From contig OZ240685.1 in assembly GCA_965199135.1 (NCBI GenBank), forward strand, positions 3,224,001-3,288,000: a stretch of 64,000 nucleotides of DNA, in the 5' to 3' direction. The notes under the pieces were generated by a model that made no database searches, was not told the DNA's origin, and saw nothing but the letters and a program-made list of their open reading frames with translations. This document shows, in pieces, positions 18,996 to 27,553 of this stretch; position 1 is the first letter of the stretch, and every line of letters begins with the position of its first letter. This DNA comes from EB88 sp965199135. Its GTDB lineage: Bacteria > Acidobacteriota > Terriglobia > Terriglobales > Acidobacteriaceae. The position numbers and the translations under genes are program-made.

Positions 18996-19871
18996 ATGGC
19001 AGAGACGACCGAGGAAACCAAAGAGATAGCCGGGACAGATGCTCCGAAGGAGCGCAAGAAAAGCTGGCATGAAGAGCACCCGGACGAGCCGGTAGTGGTC
19101 TTTGAAGACGTTTCACTTTCGTCGAACGGGCACAGGGTACTGGACAAGATTTCCTTCGAGGTGAAGGGCGGCGAGACGCGGATCGTGCTTGGGCCGGCGG
19201 GTGTCGGCAAGAGTGTGCTGCTCAAGCTTGCGAACGGGCTGATCCGTCCCGATACGGGCACCATCAAGATCTTCGGTGAGGAAATCGGCAGGCTCAAGGA
19301 AGAGGATCTCTTCAAGCTTCGCGATCATATCGGCATGGTCTTTCAGGAGGGCGCCCTGTTTGACTCGCTTACCGTCCGTGACAACGTCGCGTACCGGCTC
19401 AATGAAGACGGCGTGAGTGGGGAGGAAATCGACAAGCGGGTGCGTGAGGCGCTGCGCTTTGTGGAACTCGAAGACACGATCGACAAGTTCCCCTCACAGC
19501 TCTCGGGCGGCATGCGGCGGCGTGTGTCGATTGCGCGCGCGATCATCAGTGACCCGGAACTGGTGCTTTATGACTCGCCGACCGGCGGACTGGACCCAAT
19601 CACCTCAACGACCATCATCGAGCTCGTGATCAAGCAGCGTGATCTTTATGGATCGAGTTCGCTGCTTGTGTCGCACCGGCTACAGGATGCGTTCACGCTG
19701 GCGACACACCGCTTCAACAAGCAGTCCAACAAGATGGAGAAGTTGCCGAACGGCGAAGTGGATGAAAGCACGACCTTCCTCGTGCTGCACGAGGGCAAGC
19801 TGGTCTTCAATGGTCCCACCATGGACCTGGTGCACTCGGACGATCCGTTTATCAAGGAATATCTCAGCTAA
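18996..19871 (+). CDS. mlaF: MlaF-like ABC transporter ATPase with variant Walker B
   Basis: 291 residues from the ATG at 18996 (the frame extends four codons to a TTG). Walker A 'GPAGVGKS' (66-73), Q-loop 'MVFQEG', signature 'LSGGMRRRVSIARA' and H-loop 'LLVSHR' are intact. Walker B reads 'LVLYDSPTGG': the catalytic Glu expected after D193 is Ser194. The acidic N-terminal extension and the long C-terminal segment ('TTFLVLHEGKLVFNGPTMDL') fit the Mla/Ttg2A branch. It should power the MlaE-like permease, but a missing general base predicts slow ATP turnover unless another residue takes over. No periplasmic partner gene is seen here. Confidence 0.9.
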   Translation: MAETTEETKEIAGTDAPKERKKSWHEEHPDEPVVVFEDVSLSSNGHRVLDKISFEVKGGETRIVLGPAGVGKSVLLKLANGLIRPDTGTIKIFGEEIGRLKEEDLFKLRDHIGMVFQEGALFDSLTVRDNVAYRLNEDGVSGEEIDKRVREALRFVELEDTIDKFPSQLSGGMRRRVSIARAIISDPELVLYDSPTGGLDPITSTTIIELVIKQRDLYGSSSLLVSHRLQDAFTLATHRFNKQSNKMEKLPNGEVDESTTFLVLHEGKLVFNGPTMDLVHSDDPFIKEYLS

Positions 19872-19925
19872 GTGTCCCAAACAAGACCGCAACTCCGCTC
19901 GAAGAACCCCGTCTAAGACAACAGC

Positions 19926-21191
19926 ATGCGCTTTCCTAAACTCCAGCGTCGCCCGGAACTAGACGCGCTCCGCGGTTTGTTCCTTGTCTGGATGACGCTG
20001 ACGCACATGCCAACCAGGATCAGCGAGTGGGTAAACCAGCCGTTTGGTTTTCTCTCCTCGGCTGAGGGCTTCGTCTTTCTTTCTGCACTGCTCGTTGCCA
20101 GGATCTACACCAAGCAGGCTGCTGAAGATATGGCAGGCATGCAGAGCAAGCTGTGGAAACGGGCGCTGAAGATCTACGGCATTCACCTCCTGATGCTGAC
20201 GCTTGCCTTCACGGTGGTCGCAGCCCTCGCGGTCACAACCCACCGGGCGGCGATCTACAACCTGCTGAACTTCTATCTCGCGCACCCAGCGACAGCAATC
20301 GCCGGCTCGGCGCTGCTGCTGTACTGCCCTCCCCTGCTCGATATCCTCCCGATGTATGTTCTGTTCCTCGCAGGCACCCCCGTTGTGCTCGCATGGGCGA
20401 CGCGCCGGGGCTGGCGGCTGCCTTTGAGCCTCAGCTTTCTGCTTTGGACCGGGGCGCAGTTCGGGCTGCGAGACTGGCTGCATGCAGGCATCGTTCACAT
20501 CACGCACCTGCAGATCCCGGTGCAGGAAGGCGGCGCCTTCAACCTGCTTGCATGGCAGGGCGTGTGGATGATGGGTCTCTGGCTCGGCTCGAAATCGGCC
20601 GAGGGTCGTTCGCCGTTGCGACACGTGAATGCTCCCATCGCTTCAGCATGTTTTGCTATCTGTGTCTTTTTCCTCGCCGTGAGGCATAGCTGGCTCGGGC
20701 CGCACCTCAATGAAGCCGCACTCGCCTTCCAGCTTGATAAGTGGCACATCGGGCCGCTGCGGGTGATCAATCTCGCAGCATTCACCATGCTCTTTTACTG
20801 GCTGCGCCGGTTTGTCTTTCCCATCGTGCAGATGGAGCCGTTTCTTACCCTGGGTAAGGCTTCGCTTGAGGTCTTCTGCGCGCACGTGATCTTTGTGTTT
20901 CTCGCGCTGGCACTGCTCTACAACGATGTTACGGAGCTGCATGGTGTGCTCGCCATCGTGGTGCTGGTGTTCACCTTTGGAGGGCTGTTCTTGATGGCTT
21001 CCCTGCTGGTGAAACGCCGTCGCGTGGCCCGCGCCGAGGAGAAATCCCGGGAGGGTTCGCTGGCCAGCGGAGAGACTTCGCAAGCAGGCACACAGGTCCA
21101 TGCACATCCAGCGCATCCTGTGCCGTCGATCCTGCCGCATCTCGGCGCGCCCGAGCGGATCGTTCCTTACCCTCGGAATGGAAGTGCCTAG
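19926..21191 (+). CDS. opgC: OpgC-family membrane acyltransferase-like protein
   Basis: 421 residues with about ten hydrophobic segments. The N-terminus 'RRPELDALRGLFLVWMTLTHMP' and 'GFLSSAEGFVFLSALLVARIY' is the OpgC_C family pattern (related to acyltransferase 3, with the conserved Arg and His in the first helix). In E. coli OpgC transfers succinyl groups onto osmoregulated periplasmic glucans; in this lineage the acceptor is unknown. The tail (about 375-421) is charged, Pro/His-rich and probably cytoplasmic. It starts 54 nt after mlaF. Whether it is co-transcribed is uncertain. Confidence 0.85.
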   Translation: MRFPKLQRRPELDALRGLFLVWMTLTHMPTRISEWVNQPFGFLSSAEGFVFLSALLVARIYTKQAAEDMAGMQSKLWKRALKIYGIHLLMLTLAFTVVAALAVTTHRAAIYNLLNFYLAHPATAIAGSALLLYCPPLLDILPMYVLFLAGTPVVLAWATRRGWRLPLSLSFLLWTGAQFGLRDWLHAGIVHITHLQIPVQEGGAFNLLAWQGVWMMGLWLGSKSAEGRSPLRHVNAPIASACFAICVFFLAVRHSWLGPHLNEAALAFQLDKWHIGPLRVINLAAFTMLFYWLRRFVFPIVQMEPFLTLGKASLEVFCAHVIFVFLALALLYNDVTELHGVLAIVVLVFTFGGLFLMASLLVKRRRVARAEEKSREGSLASGETSQAGTQVHAHPAHPVPSILPHLGAPERIVPYPRNGSA

Positions 21192-21213
21192 CTGCAGGCA
21201 CCTGCCGGGCACT
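21182..21213. terminator. Hairpin between opgC and mqnE
   Basis: GTGCCT (21184-21189) pairs with AGGCAC (21196-21201). An alternative longer pairing, AAGTGCC with GGCACTT, spans 21182-21213. It sits between convergent stop codons and lacks a T-run, so the terminator role is tentative. Confidence 0.35.
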
Positions 21214-22376
21214 TAGACGGCGATCGTGAAGGTGTCTTCCGTCCGGGTGACGGCGCGATACAGGGTGTCGCGTTCGAAGGGCACGCGACCGGCCGCAGTG
21301 ATCAGCCGCACCAGGTCCTGGCGACGCATGCCCTGCGGGGTGGTCGCGCCGGCATCGTGGTAGATCTTCTCTTCGATCACGGTGCCATCGATATCATCTG
21401 AGCCGAAGCGCAGGGCGATCTGCGCCATGGGCGCTGAGACCATCTGCCAGTAGCTTTTGATGTGCGGGAAGTTGTCGAGCATCAGGCGACCGATCGCAAT
21501 CTGGCGAATATCGCTCAGGCCCGTGGTGCGTGGCAGGTGATGGAGCGCCGTGTTATCCGGGTGGAAGGCCAGGGGAATGAATGTCTGGAAACCGCCGGTA
21601 CGGTCCTGCACGGCACGCAGACGGCACATGTGGTCGATGCGGTCTTCTTCATTCTCGACATGCCCGTAGAGCATCGTGGCATTCGAGCGCAGGCCCAGTT
21701 CATGCGCCTGCTCTGCAGTCTCGAGCCACTCGTTGCCGTCGATCTTGTGGTCGCAGATGATCGAGCGCACCCGATCGGAGAAGATCTCGGCACCACCGCC
21801 TGGCAGCGAGTCCACGCCAGCAGCGCGGACCTGCTCCAGCACCGCACGGATCGACTGTTTCGAGCGCTTGGCGAGGAACGCGACCTCAACCATGGTGAAG
21901 GCCTTGATGTGCACCAGGGGAAAGCGCTTCTTCAGCCCTGAAACGAGATCGAGGAAGTACTCGAGCGGCAGATCAGGATGCAGTCCACCAACGATGTGAA
22001 ACTCGGTCACGGCTTCGGAGTAGCCCTCCGCAGCCGTCGCCCATGCTTCTTCAAGCTCCATCGTGTACGTTCCGGGCGCGCCCTTCTTGCGACCGAAGGC
22101 ACACAAGCGGCATGAGGCCATGCACACGTTTGTCGGATTGATATGGCGGTTGACGTTGAAGTAGGCGAGATCGCCATGCAGCCGCTCACGCACCGAGTTC
22201 GCGAGCCAGCCTATGGCAAGGATGTCGGGCGAGCGGTAGAGCGCCAGGCCATCGTCGAACGAGAGTCTCTCGCCGGCCGCTACCTTGTCCGCAATCGGAA
22301 GGAGCGAGCGGTCGCGTGTGACGAAGCCATGTGTTTCAACCCGTGTTGCTGCCCCCGCTGCGTGATCCTGTACCAT
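21213..22376 (-). CDS. mqnE: Aminofutalosine synthase MqnE (radical SAM)
   Basis: 387 residues. The radical SAM cluster motif C-x3-C-x2-C is in 'NVCMASCRLCAFGR', preceded by the MqnE hallmark 'YFNVNRHINPTN'. Downstream 'GGLHPDLPLEYF', 'SLPGGGAEIFSDRVR' and 'MLYGHVENEEDRIDH' match the family. It joins a carboxyvinyl-oxybenzoate to SAM to make aminofutalosine in the futalosine route to menaquinone. No other mqn gene is in the window. The ATG is preceded by TAAAAT only 6 nt away. It is divergent from the thioredoxin-like gene. Confidence 0.95.
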   Translation of the reverse strand: MVQDHAAGAATRVETHGFVTRDRSLLPIADKVAAGERLSFDDGLALYRSPDILAIGWLANSVRERLHGDLAYFNVNRHINPTNVCMASCRLCAFGRKKGAPGTYTMELEEAWATAAEGYSEAVTEFHIVGGLHPDLPLEYFLDLVSGLKKRFPLVHIKAFTMVEVAFLAKRSKQSIRAVLEQVRAAGVDSLPGGGAEIFSDRVRSIICDHKIDGNEWLETAEQAHELGLRSNATMLYGHVENEEDRIDHMCRLRAVQDRTGGFQTFIPLAFHPDNTALHHLPRTTGLSDIRQIAIGRLMLDNFPHIKSYWQMVSAPMAQIALRFGSDDIDGTVIEEKIYHDAGATTPQGMRRQDLVRLITAAGRVPFERDTLYRAVTRTEDTFTIAV

Positions 22377-22382
22377 GTTTCC

Positions 22383-22388
22383 ATTTTA
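22383..22388 (-). promoter_or_regulatory. -10-like hexamer TAAAAT directly before mqnE
   Basis: On the minus strand TAAAAT ends 6 nt before the ATG (gap GGAAAC). A transcript from this -10 would start at or next to the start codon. No good -35 is seen. Confidence 0.5.
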
Positions 22389-22467
22389 CGGGAAGCGTCA
22401 TGGATCCTCCTGCCGGAACGCGCACCCGGTGAACAGCGCGTAACGCCGGATTCACTTGGGGCACTGT

Positions 22468-22473
22468 TACTAT
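22468..22473 (+). promoter_or_regulatory. -10-like hexamer TACTAT before the thioredoxin-like gene
   Basis: TACTAT ends 8 nt before the ATG at 22482 (gap GCCGAAAG). This suggests a leaderless or very short-leader transcript. Confidence 0.5.
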
Positions 22474-22481
22474 GCCGAAAG

Positions 22482-23093
22482 ATGCATAGCAGACCGTTCC
22501 ACTGGCGCCGACGTTTTACCCTCACATTCGCGCTTGCCGGGTGCGTTGCTGTTCTTCACCCGGCAGCCCGCGCTTCGTACCCGTGGAACTTCAAGGGGCT
22601 TTCTGCTGCGCCGCCGAGCGGCAAGGCTGTGCATGCGGGTGTGTTTCCAGTGGTCTCCGCCGAAGCACTCGACAAGTCGGTCATCGATCTGCCAGCCCAA
22701 CTGGAAGGGCGCGAGAACCTGCTCGTGCTCGCGTGGGAGCGCGACCAATCGCCGCAGATGGAGACCTGGACCGCGGTGGCACAGGCGCTTCAGCATAGCC
22801 ACCCCGACTTTCGGGTGTACCGGATGCTGGTGAGTGCGCCGGAAAACTTCCTCTTTCGCTGGTGGGACAATGCCTCCCTGCGCGCCGCGGAGACCGATCC
22901 GGACCTGCTGCACTGGAGCGTCCCCATCTACATGGACAAGGCCACACTGCACAGCGCGATCGGTCTTGGCGCCAATGAAAAGTCGATCACAGTGCTGCTG
23001 GTGGATCGCGCGGGAAAGATCCAGTGGAAGGCGCAGGGTGACTCGACTGCAGCCACACGCGCGAGCCTGGCTGCGGCTGTGAACGGGCGCTAG
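22482..23093 (+). CDS. Exported thioredoxin-fold-like protein (possible ATP10-type)
   Basis: 203 residues. A signal peptide (about 1-31, 'RRRFTLTFALAGCVAVLHPAARA') is followed by a domain whose order of strands recalls redoxins: 'LLVLAWERDQSPQMETW', 'FRVYRMLVSAPENFLFRWW' and 'ITVLLVDRAGKIQWKAQGD'. There is no CxxC, so classical disulfide exchange is unlikely. The last motif resembles ATP10/peroxiredoxin-like proteins. Assignment is tentative; it is a periplasmic protein of unknown role. Its stop overlaps the convergent GNAT gene by 4 nt. Confidence 0.7.
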   Translation: MHSRPFHWRRRFTLTFALAGCVAVLHPAARASYPWNFKGLSAAPPSGKAVHAGVFPVVSAEALDKSVIDLPAQLEGRENLLVLAWERDQSPQMETWTAVAQALQHSHPDFRVYRMLVSAPENFLFRWWDNASLRAAETDPDLLHWSVPIYMDKATLHSAIGLGANEKSITVLLVDRAGKIQWKAQGDSTAATRASLAAAVNGR

Positions 23094-23617
23094 GGCGCAA
23101 CGACCAGTCGCTCGAATTCGAGCGCATCCGTCTCTCCGTTGTAGTAGCCAGGGATGCGGCCGCGCACCTCGAAACCAAACTTCTCGTAGAAGCGCTGCGC
23201 CACCAAGTTGTCCGCGGCGACCTCAAGCACGATCGCGTGGAGACGCAGTTCGCCGGCCTTGCGGATCATCCACTCCATCAACTGCGCGCCGACGCCCTGG
23301 CGGCGGGCGCCAGGGTCGACGTCGATGGTGAGAATGTGGAGCGCCGGCGCGATCGGTCCGCCAGCTGCCGCACGAAAGCGCCGGCGGACAGGCCGCACGA
23401 TCGCGAATCCCACGACGCTGGCCTCACTCCAGGCTACCTTTGTAAACGAGCTGGGATGCTCCAGAAAGCTACGCAGTTCGACCCGGTTGTAGGCGATGCC
23501 CGGCGGAAAGCAGGCCTGGTCCAGCGCATGGAGCACTGGCAGGTCCGCTTCCCGGTAGTCGCGCAAGTGAACAGCTCCAGCCTTACTGAACGCCAGAAGG
23601 ACTCGCTGGGCTCGCAT
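23090..23617 (-). CDS. GNAT-family N-acetyltransferase (RimI-like)
   Basis: 175 residues. The acetyl-CoA-binding motif A is 'IDVDPGARRQGVGAQLMEWM' (R-R-x-G-x-G), and motif B is 'AADNLVAQRFYEKFGFEVRGRIPGYY', typical of protein N-terminal or small-molecule acetyltransferases of the RimI type. The start codon at 23617 lies inside the end of the upstream BNR gene (35-nt overlap) with AGGAAG upstream, so translation is probably coupled. Substrate unknown. Confidence 0.85.
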   Translation of the reverse strand: MRAQRVLLAFSKAGAVHLRDYREADLPVLHALDQACFPPGIAYNRVELRSFLEHPSSFTKVAWSEASVVGFAIVRPVRRRFRAAAGGPIAPALHILTIDVDPGARRQGVGAQLMEWMIRKAGELRLHAIVLEVAADNLVAQRFYEKFGFEVRGRIPGYYNGETDALEFERLVVAP

Positions 23618-25661
23618 TGGTCGCTTCCTGTGGAGCCGGTTGAAGGACTACGCCGTCATACAGCGAGGCAGCCACAAGGCGGTTGCCCTGCTGCAGCACC
23701 TGGTGCACCTTCCAGCCCGCCTGCCAGTACTTCCAGGGAGTTCCCGAAGCATCCACGCCGAAGATATCGGTCGAAGAGCGCGACGAGACCAGCACGCGCT
23801 TCAACTGGGGGTCATAGTCAAGACCATCGATCCCTGCAAGCGGCAGGTTCTTGAGCTGTTCCCAGCTGGTGCCTGCGTCCTTGCTGTAGAAGAGACCTTC
23901 CCTGCCGGCAGTCCAGAGCGATCCATCTTCCGAAACGGCAAGAGCAGCGATCCCCGAGAGACCGCTCGGCAGCGCAGTGGACTTCCAGGTCTTGCCTGCA
24001 TCATCAGACAGCATGAGGCTGTTGCGCGAGGCTGCGATGATGCGGGTGCCCAGGCCGTCGACGAAGTGGTAGTCAGCAGGAGCAATCGGGGTGAGCTCCC
24101 AGCTCTTGCCGCTGTCCTCGGACCGGTAGACGCCCTTTGCCGTAGCGGCGAACCATGCATTCGCGCTGAGTTCAAGCGCATTCACGCGACCTGTGATCTC
24201 GCCCTCCTTCTTCGAGGAGTCGACAGTCCTGGTGACGCGGCGCCCATGGACCTTCGAAACAACCTTGTGGCTCTCATGCTGGATGAGGTCGCCGTCCTGC
24301 TGCCACTTGCCGTCGGCGAGCTTCACCAGCCCATCATTGGTGCCGGCGAAGATCGCTCCGTCGGTGCCCTGCGCAAGCACGAACACGTCGCGCCCATTCA
24401 GGCCCTCTGCCTGCTGCTGCCAGGTAGAGCCATCATCCTTCGAGACAAAGACGCCGCCATAGATCTTGTCGTTCAGCACACCCGCGTACAGAGTTGCCGG
24501 CTGCTTCTGGTCGACGAGCAGGGTCTGCACGACGCGCTGGGAGAATCCGCCATTCGCATTCGAGAAGCTATGACCGCCGTCCTGGCTGGTGAGTACACCG
24601 CTGCGGTCGGTTGCAAGCAGGATGTGCTGATCGTTCGTCGGATCGACGAAGACGTCGTTGATGATGACGTCGGGGCCGGTGAGTCTCGTCCAGTTGGTGC
24701 CGCCGTCCGCGGTCTTGTAAAGACCTTCCGTGGTGCCCGCGTACACGACCTTCTCGTCTGTCGGATCCTGCATCAGGACACGGGTTCTGCGTGCGGTCGA
24801 GGGAATGCCCTGCACCTTGTGAAAAAGGCTGCCGGCGCTGTCACTTTTGTAGATCCCCGAGCAGGCGCTGGCGTAGACGGTGGCTGGCGACTTCGGATCA
24901 ATGATGATCGAGAACACATCCGAGTCGTCGATCAGGCCTTCTTTAATGTTGGACCAGTGCGCACCGCCATCGGTGGTCTTCCAGGGCAGGTGCCAGGTTC
25001 CGGCGTACACGGTATTGGTGTCGACCGGGTCGATCGCTACCGACTCGATCTCGTGGATCTCAGTGGACCCGGGCGGGCTCATCTCCGTCCAGTGCTGCCC
25101 ACCGTCGACAGAGCGGTAGATGCCCGACACGGTGCCGGCGACATACATCTTGGGATTGGACGGTGCCTGCGCAACCGCGCGCACACTCTGGCCATCCATG
25201 TCCGGCGCAGACATCCAGGTCCGGCCGCTGTCGTGGCTGATGTAAATGCCGCCACCGCGTTCGTCGACCTTCCACACGCCCACGACCAGGGTCTTCGGGT
25301 CGCTGCTGTCCACGAAGATGTTGTCGACGATCAGGTCATCGCTCCGGCCGAGCTTGGCAAGCCGCTTCCAGGTCTTGCCGGCGTTGCTGGTCTCATAGAT
25401 CCACGAACTGGTGGTGCCGAGATACATGTGCTGCGGGTTCTTCGGATCGGCTGCAAAGGCACGGGCGTCGCCACCGTCCGGACCGATCGAGGTCCAGCTC
25501 TTGCTCACACTGGGAGGAAGTGTATGTGGCGCGGAAGGAAGAGTCGCAGATTGTGCGAGCAGGCCGGCAGTGGTGGAGACACACGCAAGGGCGAAGAAGG
25601 AGCCGGTGAGCAGGCGCCGCTTGGCGATGGAGGCGGTACGAGAGAGAGTCGGTGAGTGCAT
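23583..25661 (-). CDS. Exported BNR/YCF48-type beta-propeller repeat protein
   Basis: 692 residues. A signal peptide (about 1-37, ending 'GLLAQ') is followed by LPSAP (41-45) and then many repeats of the form 'S.DGG.TW' (for example 'TSNAGKTW', 'SHDSGRTW', 'TADGGTNW', 'SEDSGKSW'), the Asp-box pattern of sortilin/Vps10 and YCF48-like propellers. It is likely a periplasmic or extracellular scaffold or glycan-binding protein. The propeller repeats run from about 50 to 660, enough for two seven-bladed units. No catalytic signature is seen. It shares a strand with the overlapping acetyltransferase gene. Confidence 0.85.
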   Translation of the reverse strand: MHSPTLSRTASIAKRRLLTGSFFALACVSTTAGLLAQSATLPSAPHTLPPSVSKSWTSIGPDGGDARAFAADPKNPQHMYLGTTSSWIYETSNAGKTWKRLAKLGRSDDLIVDNIFVDSSDPKTLVVGVWKVDERGGGIYISHDSGRTWMSAPDMDGQSVRAVAQAPSNPKMYVAGTVSGIYRSVDGGQHWTEMSPPGSTEIHEIESVAIDPVDTNTVYAGTWHLPWKTTDGGAHWSNIKEGLIDDSDVFSIIIDPKSPATVYASACSGIYKSDSAGSLFHKVQGIPSTARRTRVLMQDPTDEKVVYAGTTEGLYKTADGGTNWTRLTGPDVIINDVFVDPTNDQHILLATDRSGVLTSQDGGHSFSNANGGFSQRVVQTLLVDQKQPATLYAGVLNDKIYGGVFVSKDDGSTWQQQAEGLNGRDVFVLAQGTDGAIFAGTNDGLVKLADGKWQQDGDLIQHESHKVVSKVHGRRVTRTVDSSKKEGEITGRVNALELSANAWFAATAKGVYRSEDSGKSWELTPIAPADYHFVDGLGTRIIAASRNSLMLSDDAGKTWKSTALPSGLSGIAALAVSEDGSLWTAGREGLFYSKDAGTSWEQLKNLPLAGIDGLDYDPQLKRVLVSSRSSTDIFGVDASGTPWKYWQAGWKVHQVLQQGNRLVAASLYDGVVLQPAPQEATNASPASPSGVQ

Positions 25662-25748
25662 GTCGTCCTTGCCGGCGATCAGGCCGGTCTCCTTTGTTTC
25701 TGATCAGCGCGCCAGCGGCCGCCGTCGTGATCCATCAGGCAGAAAGAA

Positions 25749-25774
25749 GGGCCAGCCGTAAGAACGGCCAGCCC
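25749..25774 (-). terminator. Possible terminator hairpin after the barrel/OmpA gene (distal)
   Basis: On the minus strand GGGCTGGCCG pairs, with G-T wobbles, with CGGCTGGCCC across a 6-nt loop and is followed by a T-rich stretch (TTCTTTCT). The plus-strand reading pairs less well, so it likely acts on minus-strand transcripts. Confidence 0.5.
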
Positions 25775-25787
25775 CTCGTGGTTCAGT

Positions 25788-25811
25788 GCGGGAGGCAATG
25801 CTGCCTCCCGC
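25788..25811 (-). terminator. Strong hairpin 12 nt after the barrel/OmpA gene
   Basis: A perfect 10-bp stem, GCGGGAGGCA (25788-25797) with TGCCTCCCGC (25802-25811), with a 4-base loop. It lacks a T-run and may protect the 3' end or act with the distal hairpin. Confidence 0.5.
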
Positions 25812-25822
25812 TCCCTCACAGC

Positions 25823-27553
25823 TTACTGCTGCTTCGGGTGGTGGTGATGGTGGTGGTGGCCTGCCGGTGCTGCAGTCCGCGACTGGGCCTTGATGCTCGA
25901 CTCATCCACAGCGGTGGTGCCAGAGATCTCGCTGTCGAAGTTCGCGCCTGCAGGGACCAGGTAGTTGTCTACCTCGTTGGTGCCCTTGGTTCCGGTGCGG
26001 ACCGAGATACGCGAGGCATCCAGACCCTTCTCCTTGACCAGGTAGTCCTTGGTGTTGACGGCGCGCTGAGCAGCAAGCTTCTCAGGCGACATCGCTGCCA
26101 TGTGGTGGTGGCGACCCTTGCCCATTGGCTGGGCGGTCTGGTCGGCGTTACCAACCACAACCACCGAGGCATCGGCAGAGCGCTGTGCATTGAGGCTCAC
26201 GTCGTCAAGGCATGCCTTAGCTTCGTTGTCCACGCGGGCCGGGCGCTTGTGATCACGGTCGAATGTGATATCGCAAAGCGTCTGAACCTTCGGTGCCGGA
26301 GCCGGCGGTGCAGCGACGGTGACGGTGGTCGTCGTCGTTGCGGTCTGGCCCTTGTCGTCAGCCACGTTGCAGGTGACGGTGATCGAGCCGGCAGGAGCGC
26401 CTGCTGTTGCCAGCGTCGCGGTGTTGCTCGTGCCAGAGATCTGGCCCGAGGTGGCCGAGTAGCTGTAGGTCAGCGGACGGTTCTGCGGGCTGACACCCAT
26501 GGACGTGATCGTCGAGCTGTCGCCCGGGTTCACGCTGCTTGGGTTGGCCGAGCAGGAGATCGTCGGCGGCTCGAACTGCTTGACGGTGAAGTTTACGTTG
26601 CAATCAGCAAACTGGCCGGGCTTCTGACCTTCGCTGACGTGACCGGTGACGGTGTACTGACCCGGCTGCAGGTTCGCGGTGTCGACCGTACCGGTCGAGT
26701 TGTCACCCTTCACCTGAAGGCCCTGGCCCGACCATGTATAGGTGGTCTGCTTCTTGGGGTTCAGGTTCGCCGCGGTGCCGGTGATCGTGACCGGATCACC
26801 CGGGAACACGGACATCGGGTTTGCCGAGCAGGTGTAGGTCACTGGCGGCGGCGGGATGATGTTGCCGAACTTGAACAGGAGACCAGAGCTCAGCTCTGCG
26901 GAGTCGATGTTGGCGCGACCACCGTTCCCGGGCTGGGGGCCGAAATCCGCATGCATGTAGACGTAATCGGCCTGGAACAGGCGGATGCCGAGATGATGAT
27001 TGAACAGCGGCGTGTCGTAATCAAGACCGCCACCAACCTTGAGCATGGGGCCCCAGGTGTAGACATGGTAGGTGTACGGCTCCGCATTCGGGCCACCCAC
27101 ATCTGCCGCGCCCGCCATCGCGTGCACGAAAGGCGTGACGCCAATCGACGAGGGGTAACGAGCAATCAGACCAGCCGTCAGATCGCGGAATCCATCATTC
27201 TTGCCCAGCGTGTGATCGGCATACTCAACGGTGCCGCCGACGTACCTGTTGAAGTAATACGCGACCGACCCAACCGCGCCCTCATCAACGGATCCATACC
27301 GTACCGGGTATGGAAGGCCCGTCGCCGGGCTGACCGTCGTCACGGTGCCGTGAGGCGCCAGATAGGAGTAGCCGAGGAAGATATCCACCCGCGAAACCGG
27401 TGCTGTCTTCGGCATCATCTGTGCTGGTGCTGGTGCCGGCGTAGCCGGCGGTGTTGAGCTCGTATCCTGCGCGTTGAGGCTCGTGGCGCCGAGCCCCACG
27501 GAACAACCCACTAGCAGAATTCGGCTCAGAGAATTCAATGGACCACGATACAT
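25823..27553 (-). CDS. Outer-membrane beta-barrel, Ig-like repeats and OmpA-like domain, with natural His7 tail
   Basis: 576 residues with GGAGG upstream. A signal peptide (about 1-28, 'LNAQ') precedes an outer-membrane barrel-like region (about 52-235, 'VDIFLGYSYLAPHG', 'GSVAYYFNRYVGGTVEYADH'). Two Ig/PKD-like repeats follow, each with the sequence 'CSANP.SV.PGD' (about 240-405), then an OmpA-like C-terminal region (about 415-545; 'ADASVVVVGNADQ', 'KLAAQRAVNTKDYLVKEKGLDASRI'). The protein ends in seven consecutive His, then PKQQ. An extra 'RHHHM' lies inside the OmpA-like part. It probably anchors the outer membrane to peptidoglycan. The His run might bind Zn, Ni or Cu. The Pro-rich linker after the signal is also typical of secreted proteins here. 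Confidence 0.85.
   Translation of the reverse strand: MYRGPLNSLSRILLVGCSVGLGATSLNAQDTSSTPPATPAPAPAQMMPKTAPVSRVDIFLGYSYLAPHGTVTTVSPATGLPYPVRYGSVDEGAVGSVAYYFNRYVGGTVEYADHTLGKNDGFRDLTAGLIARYPSSIGVTPFVHAMAGAADVGGPNAEPYTYHVYTWGPMLKVGGGLDYDTPLFNHHLGIRLFQADYVYMHADFGPQPGNGGRANIDSAELSSGLLFKFGNIIPPPPVTYTCSANPMSVFPGDPVTITGTAANLNPKKQTTYTWSGQGLQVKGDNSTGTVDTANLQPGQYTVTGHVSEGQKPGQFADCNVNFTVKQFEPPTISCSANPSSVNPGDSSTITSMGVSPQNRPLTYSYSATSGQISGTSNTATLATAGAPAGSITVTCNVADDKGQTATTTTTVTVAAPPAPAPKVQTLCDITFDRDHKRPARVDNEAKACLDDVSLNAQRSADASVVVVGNADQTAQPMGKGRHHHMAAMSPEKLAAQRAVNTKDYLVKEKGLDASRISVRTGTKGTNEVDNYLVPAGANFDSEISGTTAVDESSIKAQSRTAAPAGHHHHHHHPKQQ

Noticed and set aside
23640..27457. Two long plus-strand open frames (671 and 601 codons) opposite the BNR and barrel genes
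   Set aside because: They mirror the repeat proteins in the other strand, with no recognisable domain or ribosome site.
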